DNA of 64,000 nucleotides, taken from Paenibacillus kribbensis (lineage in GTDB: Bacteria; Bacillota; Bacilli; Paenibacillales; Paenibacillaceae). Shown here in pieces: positions 16,900-25,348 of the stretch; the first letter of the stretch is position 1, and each line of letters starts with the position of its first letter. Position numbers and translations under genes: made by a program. The stretch is taken from positions 2,691,501 through 2,755,500 of the forward strand of contig NZ_CP020028.1 of the NCBI RefSeq assembly GCF_002240415.1, read 5' to 3'. The notes under the pieces were generated by a model. It did not search any database, was not told the DNA's origin, and saw nothing but the letters and a program-made list of their open reading frames with translations.

Positions 16900-19428
16900 C
16901 TAGGTTTCTAGCGAATATGCAAGAATTTGGTCTTTCGTTAGACTCTTTCCTTTGTTCCAAATATCACGCATTTCCTGTTCATTTAAAACATGTTGAAGAT
17001 CAAGAAGCGCTACATTATGCTCCACGGGAAAATTCGGAATGGCTGCACCTCCGAAGCTTTCGCGACATTTCTCAGCAGCACTTAGAAGGATGGTCGCTTC
17101 TGGATAAGCCTTCTTTGCCCAAAACGCTATAGCCAGTCCTTCTATTCCACGAGAGAGAATCCATGTCCCTTTGTAGATTTGGCTAATCGTAATACTTTTT
17201 TTGAAGTATTCAATGGATTGATCGATCTGCCCAAGTTTCAAGGCAGCATAACCGAGGCTTTCGTACGGACCGGATACTTCCCATTTATCCTGAACCAATT
17301 CGAAGAAGTACACACTCTCTTTTAGAAGTATAGATGCGTCATGAAACTCTTTTTGTTCCAGCTTTAGCTTTCCGTAAGCATGCAACGAAGCCGCCAAATT
17401 CCACATGTCCTTCGTTTTCCTCGCTATATCAACGCTCTCCTGAACCAGAGGTTCGGCTTCTTCCGAATGTAGCTGGTTGATGTAAAGAAATGCCATGAGA
17501 CGAAGAGAAGAGGCTAATAGTGCAGCATCATTTAGATCACGGGCGAGATCAACGCTGCGTGCAGCTGAGACCATGGCATCTTTAACGTTTCCTTGGACGA
17601 ATTGAATGACGCCCCGCCCATGCAATGCTTTGGCAAAATCTCCACCAGGCAGTTCTTCATGAACAGTACTTTCCAAAAAACGATTAAGCCAAAACAAGCC
17701 CTCCTTTAACCCGCCTTCATGAAGCCAGAACCAGTAAAGGTTCGAAACCATATGAAGCCCAATCGGGTTGGCATGCGCGTTTTCATAAGACCATTGCATG
17801 ACTGAGCGCAGGTTTGCATATTCCCGTCTCACTTCGTCAAGGCAGGCATTACGCTCGCGAGTCCTGAACTTGGCTTCCGCGCGATTCAAAATTTGGCTGT
17901 AATATTGAGCATGACGTTCAAGAAGAACATGTCTGTTACGGTCGTCAGTTTCCTCCCGCATCTTCTCGTCAGCATATTCCTTAATGGTTTCCAGCATGAA
18001 ATAACGGATGTAGTGGTAGTCATCACTGATTTCGATTGAGACGAGTGACTTGTTGGCCAGTCCAGATAACAGATCAAGCATATCTTCCCGGACAAGTTTA
18101 TCATCAACGATGGACGATATGGGTTCGCAACTACAGATCTGCTCCACTGCCTCCAACGTAAACCCTCCTGAAAATACACTGAGCCTCCTCAGGAGCAGTC
18201 GCTCTTTGCCGGTTAATAGATCGTAGCTCCAATCGATTGTAGATTTCAGCGTTTTTTGACGCGGCACAGCATTTCGTTTTCCCGCAGTCAATAATGTCAG
18301 CAGACTCGCCAGACGCTCTTCCATCTGTTCCAGTGTCAACATGCTCATTCTGGAAGCCGCAAGCTCAATGGCTAACGGAATTCCTTCTAATTTTCTGCAA
18401 ATGACACCGACAAGCTTCAAGTTTGGCAGCGTGAGCTGAAACTCAGGGGCCGCCAAACGTGCACGTTCCAAAAACAGTTGCACGGCTTCAAATTCCTTAA
18501 TTTCTTCTTCGGAGAGTTCGCCCAGCGAATACTCCTCCCCTGGAAAGGATAACGGGGGGAGCCGATAGACGTATTCCCCAGAGATGTTCAAGGATTCCCG
18601 GCTCGTGACCAGGATGCTTAGTGCTGACGCAGCCATCAGGAGTGATTCGGCTAAAGCCGCGCATGCATCAATGACGTGTTCGCAATTGTCGAAAATAAAC
18701 ATTATTCTCTTGTTAGACACAACATCCAATATGGTTTGGAGATCCGTTCGATTCACTTGATTTTGCAGTCCCATAGTGGATAAAAGAAACTGGCCCAAAA
18801 AATGATGGTCCTTCACGGCGCCGAATTCAAACATCCAAATACCGTCCGGATACGTTTCTGCAAGCGTTGAAGCGACTCGAACGGCAAGAGACGTTTTTCC
18901 TATTCCCCCGGGACCTACGATTGAAACAAGGGAATGAATCTTCAGCCGTTCTCTCAGGTCGGCCATGGGTTGGCTTCTTCCTACAAAGCGAGAAAGAAGC
19001 TTTGGTAACGGACTTTTGCTTGCATCTGAAACGGCTTGCGTGGCAACCCGACCTTCCTGCGCGGAACCTTCAAACAAAGCTACGGTTTCAAACCAAGTGA
19101 CATCAAAATCCGGAAACTCCCGTTTTGTTGCAGAACGTGCTTCTGAGAAACGTTTTACTGCAAGCCAAAGCTCCTCAGCCTCTTTCTGCTGAGCCCCCTC
19201 CAAGAAGAGCCCTTCTTCCAAAAAGACTTGAATCAAACGTTTAAGGCTCCCAATGCTGGGAAGACGATCTCCGCTCTCCCACTGTTGCACAGTTCGTGGA
19301 TCGACACCAACTTGCCTTGCCAGGTCAACTTGCCGCATTCTTTTGGAAAGGCTATGTCTAGCGGGCCTGGAACGAATTTTTTTAATCCAATCATGGGGCC
19401 AATCTTTTGAAGATTTTTCGTCTTTCAT
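16900..19428 (-). CDS. STAND-type regulator: HTH, NB-ARC ATPase, TPR repeats
   Basis: About 842 residues. Residues 25-75 form a Cro/C1-type helix-turn-helix (QVDLARQVGVDPRTVQQWESG). Around residue 170-420 lies a STAND ATPase with Walker A GPGGIGKTSLA, Walker B IMFIFDNCEH, a sensor TSRE, and GIPLAIELAA. The last 350 residues look like TPR helices. STAND proteins are inactive monomers that oligomerise on sensing a ligand. It is divergent from a tautomerase-azoreductase pair, with only about 125 bases between, so it probably controls them. The start at 19428 has AGGTGA upstream; ATG 19458 is an alternative. Confidence 0.88.
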   Translation of the reverse strand: MKDEKSSKDWPHDWIKKIRSRPARHSLSKRMRQVDLARQVGVDPRTVQQWESGDRLPSIGSLKRLIQVFLEEGLFLEGAQQKEAEELWLAVKRFSEARSATKREFPDFDVTWFETVALFEGSAQEGRVATQAVSDASKSPLPKLLSRFVGRSQPMADLRERLKIHSLVSIVGPGGIGKTSLAVRVASTLAETYPDGIWMFEFGAVKDHHFLGQFLLSTMGLQNQVNRTDLQTILDVVSNKRIMFIFDNCEHVIDACAALAESLLMAASALSILVTSRESLNISGEYVYRLPPLSFPGEEYSLGELSEEEIKEFEAVQLFLERARLAAPEFQLTLPNLKLVGVICRKLEGIPLAIELAASRMSMLTLEQMEERLASLLTLLTAGKRNAVPRQKTLKSTIDWSYDLLTGKERLLLRRLSVFSGGFTLEAVEQICSCEPISSIVDDKLVREDMLDLLSGLANKSLVSIEISDDYHYIRYFMLETIKEYADEKMREETDDRNRHVLLERHAQYYSQILNRAEAKFRTRERNACLDEVRREYANLRSVMQWSYENAHANPIGLHMVSNLYWFWLHEGGLKEGLFWLNRFLESTVHEELPGGDFAKALHGRGVIQFVQGNVKDAMVSAARSVDLARDLNDAALLASSLRLMAFLYINQLHSEEAEPLVQESVDIARKTKDMWNLAASLHAYGKLKLEQKEFHDASILLKESVYFFELVQDKWEVSGPYESLGYAALKLGQIDQSIEYFKKSITISQIYKGTWILSRGIEGLAIAFWAKKAYPEATILLSAAEKCRESFGGAAIPNFPVEHNVALLDLQHVLNEQEMRDIWNKGKSLTKDQILAYSLET

Positions 19429-19552
19429 CTTATCACCTGGCTTCAATAGTTTGAGCATCTCTGACACGTACAAACACGAACTCATGTACATTTGTGTTCA
19501 GGATTTTAACAGATAAAATAAAGCATATCAACAAAAAAAGGAGGTAATCTAC

Positions 19553-19936
19553 ATGCCTTTAACGCGTATCGTCACGTTGGAAGGACGTTCGAGCGAGGCT
19601 AAAGCCCGTATTAAAGAGGTCGTCTCCCAAACGATCGTGGACAAACTGCACGTGCCTGAAAATGATCGTTTTCTGATTATCGAGGAACACAACCAGGAGA
19701 ACTTCAGCTTTGATCCAAACTGTCTGGACATTGAAAGAAGCGATGGATTTCTCATCGTTCAAATCATCCTGAATGCCGGCAGATCGTCCGAAGTAAAAAA
19801 AGAGTTCTATGCGGCATTAGCTGAACAACTGCATCAACAGTGCAACATTAGAACGGAAGATGTTTTCATCAATTTAATTGAAGTCACGAAAGACAACTGG
19901 TCTTATGGCAACGGCATCGCCCCATTTATTGTTTAA
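19553..19936 (+). CDS. Tautomerase family protein
   Basis: About 127 residues starting MPLTRI, with the catalytic Pro exposed after Met removal as in 4-oxalocrotonate tautomerase/MIF relatives. The ENDRFLIIEEH and DWSYG-like C-terminus are shared with the tautomerase at 39938-40330. AAAGGAGG precedes the ATG. It is cotranscribed with the azoreductase 36 bases downstream and divergent from the STAND regulator. A role in handling quinones or unsaturated carbonyls is inferred from the pairing. Confidence 0.88.
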   Translation: MPLTRIVTLEGRSSEAKARIKEVVSQTIVDKLHVPENDRFLIIEEHNQENFSFDPNCLDIERSDGFLIVQIILNAGRSSEVKKEFYAALAEQLHQQCNIRTEDVFINLIEVTKDNWSYGNGIAPFIV

Positions 19937-19972
19937 TTCGTAATTCTTCATAAGAGAGAGGGAATTTTAACT

Positions 19973-20608
19973 ATGTCGACTGTTCTTTATATCACTGCGC
20001 ATCCCGGTAATCCAGAAGCATCTTACAGCCTTTCCGTTGGCGAGCAATTTGTACAAGCCTATCAAGAAAGCCACCCAGAAGATAAGGTTGTGCACGTAGA
20101 CCTGTATCAACGAAACATTCCGCATATCGATGCAGATGTATTGGAGGCATGGGGCAAGCTTCAAACGGGAGCACCGTTTGACCAATTGACTTCTGCGCAG
20201 CAAGAAAAAGTAACTCAATTGAATCATTTGCTAGAAGAGTTCATCGCTGCGGACAAGTACGTGTTCGTTACACCAATGTGGAACTTCTCTTACCCTCCGG
20301 TATTGAAGGCGTACATTGATTCCTTTTGCGTCAGAGCCAAAACGTTTAAATACACGGAGAACGGCCCCGTTGGACTGCTGCATAATAAAAAAGCATTTCA
20401 CATTCAAGCTAGCGGCGGCATCTATTCGGAAGGTCCTGTTGCGGAACGTGAGAATGGAAGCCGTCATTTGAAGACCGTTTTGAACTTTGTCGGCGTAACA
20501 GACTTCGACAGTCTGTTTGTGGAGGGTCTGTCCACGGCGGGAGACCGCGCTCCCCAAATCAAAGCCGATGCAATCGAAAAAGCCCGCAACGCTGCGAAGA
20601 ATTTCTAA
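19973..20608 (+). CDS. azoR: FMN-dependent NADH-azoreductase (quinone reductase)
   Basis: About 211 residues with a flavodoxin-like fold: LYITAHPGNPEASYSLSVG (FMN phosphate loop), [18 protein letters not shown] and HIQASGGIYSEG around the flavin. Full length for AzoR. The enzyme makes two-electron reductions of quinones and azo compounds with NADH in the cytoplasm. It is the second gene of a pair with a tautomerase and is followed by a long terminator. Paralogues lie at 15349-15839 (broken) and 54576-55214. Confidence 0.93.
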   Translation: MSTVLYITAHPGNPEASYSLSVGEQFVQAYQESHPEDKVVHVDLYQRNIPHIDADVLEAWGKLQTGAPFDQLTSAQQEKVTQLNHLLEEFIAADKYVFVTPMWNFSYPPVLKAYIDSFCVRAKTFKYTENGPVGLLHNKKAFHIQASGGIYSEGPVAERENGSRHLKTVLNFVGVTDFDSLFVEGLSTAGDRAPQIKADAIEKARNAAKNF

Positions 20609-20652
20609 GAGTATTTTCCGATAGTGATTCAAGCATGCTTCATTACTTTCAT

Positions 20653-20691
20653 GCAAATAAAACTCTCATAGGGTTATGAGAGTTTATTTGC
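20653..20691 (+). terminator. Intrinsic terminator after azoR
   Basis: A 17-base inverted repeat with one bulge (CAAATAAAACTCTCATA with TATGAGAGTTTATTTG) around a short GGGT loop. The T-rich arms allow function in both directions. Confidence 0.75.
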
Positions 20692-20762
20692 ATCTTCCAT
20701 TGAGCATTTAATGAGCATTAAAAATTGACAACTCATTCGGGATGTCCGAGAGGATGAAAAAT

Positions 20763-22002
20763 ATGACAAATACACGGGCAGGGGTTACGCTGACTCGCAG
20801 AAGACGTGCGACAGTGGCCGTTATTTTGGGCGCCTTGGCGGCGCTCGCTCCCTTTTCCCTGGACATGTATTTGCCCACGCTACCGACATTGGCCAAGGAT
20901 TTACAGGCTGCACCTTCCATTGCCCAACTCAGCCTGACATCCTGCATGCTGGGGCTCGTTCGGGCAATTGGCAGCGGGGCCCCTGAGCGATATTCATGGT
21001 CGCCGAAGGCCGTTGCTTGCGGGGTTGATCCTATACATCATCGTATCCGCGTGGTGTGCTTTAAGTGGATCGATATGGGCATTTATTGCGCTGCGGTTTG
21101 TTCAGGGTCTGGCAGGAAGCTTTGGGATCGTGATTTCCCGAGCGATTACGAGGGACCTCTTTTCAGGGCCGGAATTAACCCGGTTTTTCTCGCTTCTAAT
21201 GCTGGTGAACGGGGCGGGGCCGATCTTTGCACCGATCGCTGGTGGACAGCTTATGCGCATTTCTTCCTGGCAAGGCGTATTCTTTGTGTTAAGTCTGATC
21301 GCCGTAGCTTTATTTTTTGCCGTGTTCTATAGCCTGGAAGAAACGTTGCCTGCCGAAGGAAGAGCTAAGGGCGGATTGAAACAAACGCTTTTCACATTCC
21401 GTACCCTGAGCAAAGACCGGACGTTCATGGGCTATGCATTATCACAAGGCTTTGTCCTTGCTGCGATGTTTGCGTATATATCAGGTTCAACGTTTGTGAT
21501 TCAGGATATATTCGGAGCTTCTCCGCAACTGTTTAGTGTAATATTTGCCCTGAATGGGTTGGGTTTGATTGTAGCGGGGCAAATTACGGGTAGACTATCT
21601 GGTAAGGTTAGTGAGCATAAGCTATTCGTTAGCGGAATTTCCCTGGCTACGCTTAGTGGTGTGACATTGTTAGTAGTATTATTATGCGGCGGTGGACTAT
21701 ACGCTGTGCTGGTTCCATTATTTATCGTGGTATCCAGTGTCGGGATCGTAACGACAACGGGATTTTCCCTAGCTATGCAAAAGTACGGCATTGCTGCAGG
21801 AAGCGCTTCTGCCCTGCTTGGCTTGATTTCGTTCATATTAGGGGGGCTCGCAGCGCCCGTAACCGGTATTGGTGGAGGGCAATCTGCAATTCCCATGGGG
21901 CTGGTTATTGCCTTTTCTAATATCGCGGCAGTGGTTTGTTACGTCACGTTAATCCGAATACACCCGGCATCGCCAATTCAACCAAAGGGGGAAGAAAAAT
22001 GA
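20763..22002 (+). pseudogene. Bcr/CflA family MFS drug transporter with one frameshift
   Basis: The first 60 residues (ILGALAALAPFSLDMYLPTLP) and the rest (AAGPLSDIHGRRRPLLAGLIL onward, to about 400 residues in all) are typical Bcr/CflA. The two parts are in different frames; the break is near 20960, where LGL should run into AFGQLAAGP. One or two bases appear lost. Apart from that the gene is complete, so a recent mutation or a sequencing error is likely. It overlaps the next gene by an ATGA. Confidence 0.85.
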
Positions 22003-22688
22003 AAATATCTTATCATGGACATTCGGTTGTAAAAATCGAAACCAACGGCACAACCATTCTTATTGATCCTTTTATTACAGGCAACTCCAACACCGATTTG
22101 GAAGCAGTCAATGTGCAGGCTGATGTAATCCTTCTGACCCATGGTCACGGGGATCATGTTGGAGATACTGTGGAAATTGCGAAACGAAATAACGCGCTGG
22201 TCATTGCATCGGCCGAGCTAGCGGATATTCTCAGTTGGGAAGGTGTACGAACCCATGCCATGAGCATTGGGGGAGCCTACCAATTCGAATTTGGAAAAGT
22301 GAAATTAACCCAAGCTTTTCATAGCTCAAGCCAAGTTAATCCGGAGACCAAAACAATCATCTATACGGGAATGCCTACAGGGATTCTGTTCACGGCAGAG
22401 AGCAAAACGATTTACCACGCAGGAGACACAGGTTTGTTCTACGATATGAAGGTGATTGGAGAACTCAACAACATCGATTTGGCATTTCTCCCGATCGGAG
22501 ACAACCATACTATGGGACCAGAGGATGCTGCACTGGCAACTGAATGGCTTCAAGCGAAACAAGTTGTGCCGATCCATTTCAATACGTTCCCTTCTATTAA
22601 ACAAGACCCTCACTACTTCGCTTCGCTTCTAAAGGAGGGGGTAGGGAAAGTGTTGAAACCGGGAGAAAGGCTGGAGTTGATTCCTTGA
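21999..22688 (+). CDS. UPF0173 metal-dependent hydrolase (beta-lactamase fold)
   Basis: About 229 residues. The metallo-beta-lactamase metal motif [10 protein letters not shown] is at residues 46-55, the second-site [11 protein letters not shown] and the C-terminal PIHFNTFP complete the two-metal centre. The length matches UPF0173/YtkL. The start ATG overlaps the transporter stop (ATGA), with an AAAGGGGGAAG site, so it is translationally coupled. The substrate is unknown. Confidence 0.92.
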   Translation: MKISYHGHSVVKIETNGTTILIDPFITGNSNTDLEAVNVQADVILLTHGHGDHVGDTVEIAKRNNALVIASAELADILSWEGVRTHAMSIGGAYQFEFGKVKLTQAFHSSSQVNPETKTIIYTGMPTGILFTAESKTIYHAGDTGLFYDMKVIGELNNIDLAFLPIGDNHTMGPEDAALATEWLQAKQVVPIHFNTFPSIKQDPHYFASLLKEGVGKVLKPGERLELIP

Positions 22689-22975
22689 ATTCATTCATAA
22701 GGATCAACTTATATAAGTATAAGTCGCTATTTTAATAGCTTTTGCATCCCACCCACTAAACAACTTCATGACTTATGGTCGGTCAAACTGAAAGTTAAGT
22801 TATTTCTATTTAGTGGGCGCTCTCCCCTGTTGGACAGCGCCCGCTTTTGATTTTTTGGATTTTCTCTGAACAAATGTAAATTCGTTATTGTTGAGCATAC
22901 TTTGCCATGAAGTTTGTTCATTCAATTATGCATAACGTGAAAATAAGTTTACAGTTTCCAAGGACGATTGTTATG
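22689..22975. other. Intergenic region
   Basis: Holds the terminator at 22813 and otherwise AT-rich sequence with no supported gene. Confidence 0.4.
22813..22858 (+). terminator. Intrinsic terminator after the hydrolase gene
   Basis: GGGCGCT (22815-22821) pairs with AGCGCCC (22836-22842), followed by a T-rich run. Confidence 0.75.
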
Positions 22976-23173
22976 TAAAAGTAAGGCTTCCTTAATGGAT
23001 GGGCAACATCGCCTTGGAGGAATCAAACGGTATACCGAAGGACAAATTCTGAATTAAACATTCCCTTTATGACGTACGACTACCTGGATAATGATGAAGA
23101 AATCAATTTGATTAATACAATAAATACTAAGGCCAAAGGCATAACTTCTTCATTAAGCAAATTTACTGGCTAA
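22976..23173 (+). pseudogene. Relic of a DGQHR-domain protein
   Basis: One frame reads KASLMDGQHRLGGIKRYTEG and stops; a second frame then reads NIPFMTYDYLDNDEEINLIN and ends INTKAKGITSSLSKFTG. DGQHR is the signature of the DGQHR/DndB-like family linked to DNA phosphorothioation islands and other mobile loci, and the later INT segment fits the conserved C-terminal side of that motif. Most of the gene is missing and the two parts are out of frame. Confidence 0.6.
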
Positions 23174-23180
23174 CCTGATC

Positions 23181-23221
23181 ATACGAAAGAGCCACTCTAC
23201 ACGTGGGTGACTCTTTCGTAT
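23181..23221. terminator. Hairpin between convergent genes
   Basis: ATACGAAAGAG and CTCTTTCGTAT form a long stem with an inner CCAC/GTGG extension. It lies just after the stop codon of the aldo-keto reductase gene. Confidence 0.6.
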
Positions 23222-23237
23222 TGCTTATTTGAAATCA

Positions 23238-24278
23238 TTAATGAGCAGACGGGGCGGAGACAGATTTCATCAAAGCATTTTGTTTCGCATAAAACGTAAG
23301 ATTGGTAAGATTGTCCGGATGAGGAACGTATGCCTCTTCCAGTTTCTCGATTTCTTTGTCAGTCAATCGAACGTCCAGTGCCGCTACTGCGTCGGTTAAA
23401 TGCTGCTCTTTCGTAGCTCCTACGATTGGAGCTGTAACAGCATCTTTTTGCAGCACCCATGCCAAAGCGACCTGAGCACGGGGAATTCCACGCGCTTCCG
23501 CTACCTCATTCACCGATTCGATGACTTTTCGATCTGATTCTGCTGTTGCCTGGTATAGAACTTTGCCAAACATATCGTTGTCCGCACGAAAACTTGTTTC
23601 ATCCCAGTTCCGGGTCAATCTGCCTCTGGCCAACGGACTCCATGGAATCACACCGATTTTTTCCTCTTTGCAAAACGGCAGCTTTTCCCGTTCTTCCTCT
23701 CGGTACAATAAGTTCAGATGATTTTGCATACTGACGAACCGGGTCCACCCATGGCGCTCGGCAGTATAAAGCGCTTTTTGAAATTGCCAGGTATACATGT
23801 TGGAAGCTCCAATATAACGTGCCTTGCCAGCTTTTACAACGTCATGCAGCGCTTCCATCGTCTCTTCAATGGGCGTATTGTAATCCCAGTTATGGACTTG
23901 ATAAAGATCAATGTAGTCTGTACCCAGTCGTCTAAGGCTGTGATCAATCTCCGTCATGATGGCCTTTCGGGAGAGACCTACCGCATTTTGTCCTTCTCTC
24001 ATTCCAGCAAACACTTTGGTTGCGATGACCACTTCATCTCGGTTGGCAAAGTCCTTTAGAGCCCTGCCAACAATTTCTTCGCTGCTGCCTTTCTGATATT
24101 CATTTGCCGTATCAAAAAAATTGATACCCAGATCAAGAGCCTTCTTAATCATGGGACGACTTTCTTCTTCATTTAAGGTCCATTGATGTCTTCCACGTTC
24201 AGGGTCGCCATAACTCATGCAACCGAGAGCTATACTGGAGACATCTAGGCCAGTATTGCCTAACTTCACATATTCCAT
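23238..24278 (-). CDS. Aldo/keto reductase
   Basis: About 346 residues starting MEYVKLGNTGLDVSSIALG. The AKR active site is visible: FFDTANEYQKG (Asp and Tyr), ATKV (Lys) and YQVHNWD (His). The NADPH-binding end reads AWVLQKDAVTAPIVGATK. It should reduce aldehydes or ketones with NADPH in the cytoplasm. A GGGAGAA site precedes ATG 24278. The remnants of an SDR and a TetR gene lie immediately upstream in the same direction, and may once have been its operon and regulator. Confidence 0.93.
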   Translation of the reverse strand: MEYVKLGNTGLDVSSIALGCMSYGDPERGRHQWTLNEEESRPMIKKALDLGINFFDTANEYQKGSSEEIVGRALKDFANRDEVVIATKVFAGMREGQNAVGLSRKAIMTEIDHSLRRLGTDYIDLYQVHNWDYNTPIEETMEALHDVVKAGKARYIGASNMYTWQFQKALYTAERHGWTRFVSMQNHLNLLYREEEREKLPFCKEEKIGVIPWSPLARGRLTRNWDETSFRADNDMFGKVLYQATAESDRKVIESVNEVAEARGIPRAQVALAWVLQKDAVTAPIVGATKEQHLTDAVAALDVRLTDKEIEKLEEAYVPHPDNLTNLTFYAKQNALMKSVSAPSAH

Positions 24279-24308
24279 TAGTATTTTCTTCTCCCTTTCT
24301 ATTAAAAA

Positions 24309-24490
24309 TTATTCAGCTTTCGTCTCAAAATCGGTTGAATACGCCGTGTCCTTTTGTCCTTCAAGCGCCGCCAAGCGAGAGCTTAGACTTGTATGAATCG
24401 CATCGTATGCATCGCTTCCCAACGTTAATCGAAGCGGCGCGTTTTCCTCATCTGCTACGTCGATCATCGCTTTAACCATTCGATCAGCTC
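24309..24490 (-). pseudogene. C-terminal relic of a short-chain dehydrogenase
   Basis: About 60 codons in frame to a stop at 24309, reading RMVKAMIDVADEENAPLRLT and then GSDAYDAIHTSLSSRLAALE. That is the usual tail of the classical SDRs with a PLRLxLGSDA motif. The Rossmann part is missing; the relic is joined directly to the TetR fragment by a deletion near 24480. Confidence 0.7.
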
Positions 24491-24781
24491 GGTCATAATT
24501 AGGCGTTTGAAATCGTTGAAGTTGTGAATAGGTTGTTCGATTATTAGTTCAGTTAGCCGAATTAGCCTTATCTCGTACTCTCTACACAGTAGATTGAAAA
24601 ATAAAGCTTCTTTAGTTTTAAAATAAACGAAAAGAATACCCTTTGACATTTGCATTTCTTTAGCGATGTCCGACATTTTAATGTGATTGTATTCGGATTC
24701 TTCAAACATGCGAGCGGCCTGATCTAGAATGGCTTGCGCCTTTAACGCCTTCGCTTCATCTGTCATTGCACGTTTTGCCAT
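24464..24781 (-). pseudogene. TetR family regulator, truncated after the DNA-binding domain
   Basis: The first 60 residues are a normal TetR helix-turn-helix (AILDQAARMFEESEYNHIKMSDIAKEM). The ligand domain breaks off at about residue 95, where the sequence runs into the SDR relic in another frame and stops. The product of 105 residues would bind DNA but could not sense a ligand or dimerise normally. GGGGGG upstream is its ribosome site. Confidence 0.75.
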
Positions 24782-25061
24782 AAAACTGCCCCCCAATTTT
24801 ATAAATGTATCACCTTATAGAAATGGAATCAAAACGTTCTATAACACGTTACTTTATGTATTTCAATTTAATGATCCTCTTAGACAATAAATGATGCAAA
24901 AGAACCTTCAAAACCACTATGTAAGTGGAAATGAAGGTTCTTTTGTTAAATGAAATCATTTACAATTTGGGGGCCGAAATTTCCCAAATCGACTTTTGGG
25001 ACAGTCCCTTGTTCATATGGAGCCTCCTTAATTAACGATTTAAAAGAGCATCAAAAACAGT
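24782..25061. other. Intergenic region with a long hairpin
   Basis: Contains the hairpin at 24898-24944 and no supported gene. Confidence 0.4.
24898..24944. terminator. Long hairpin, terminator-like
   Basis: AAAGAACCTTCA and TGAAGGTTCTTT flank a second inner stem (CCACT/AGTGG). The outer arms have A and T runs on each side. Confidence 0.6.
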
Positions 25062-25235
25062 CAATTTGTTCGAAGCGCATTTAGGTGATTTTACTTATTT
25101 ATTAAGTTGTTCATGCCCAAACGATAGCAAGTTGGCTCGGCCATGTAGAATCCGAACAACCATGAATATATATGGTCATCCCTTGAAGTGCAGCAATGAG
25201 TTGTGCAACCACCGTGGATCTCAGCCTCCAATCCT
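25062..25235 (+). pseudogene. C-terminal relic of a tyrosine integrase
   Basis: Consecutive fragments in different frames match the end of a phage-type integrase: HLGDFTYLL for the HxLRH...LL region, then TIASWLGH, then TMNIYGHPL with the nucleophile Tyr. At least two frameshifts separate them. No start or N-terminus remains. Confidence 0.6.
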
Positions 25236-25348
25236 TTTTTAAACCGAACTCAGCACGTTGCAACAATCATCTTTGGAAATATCCAATTTGTAACTAAGTA
25301 AAACGTAAAACAGGTTTCTTGGATAACTAAGCCTTTAGCCTTAACGAC

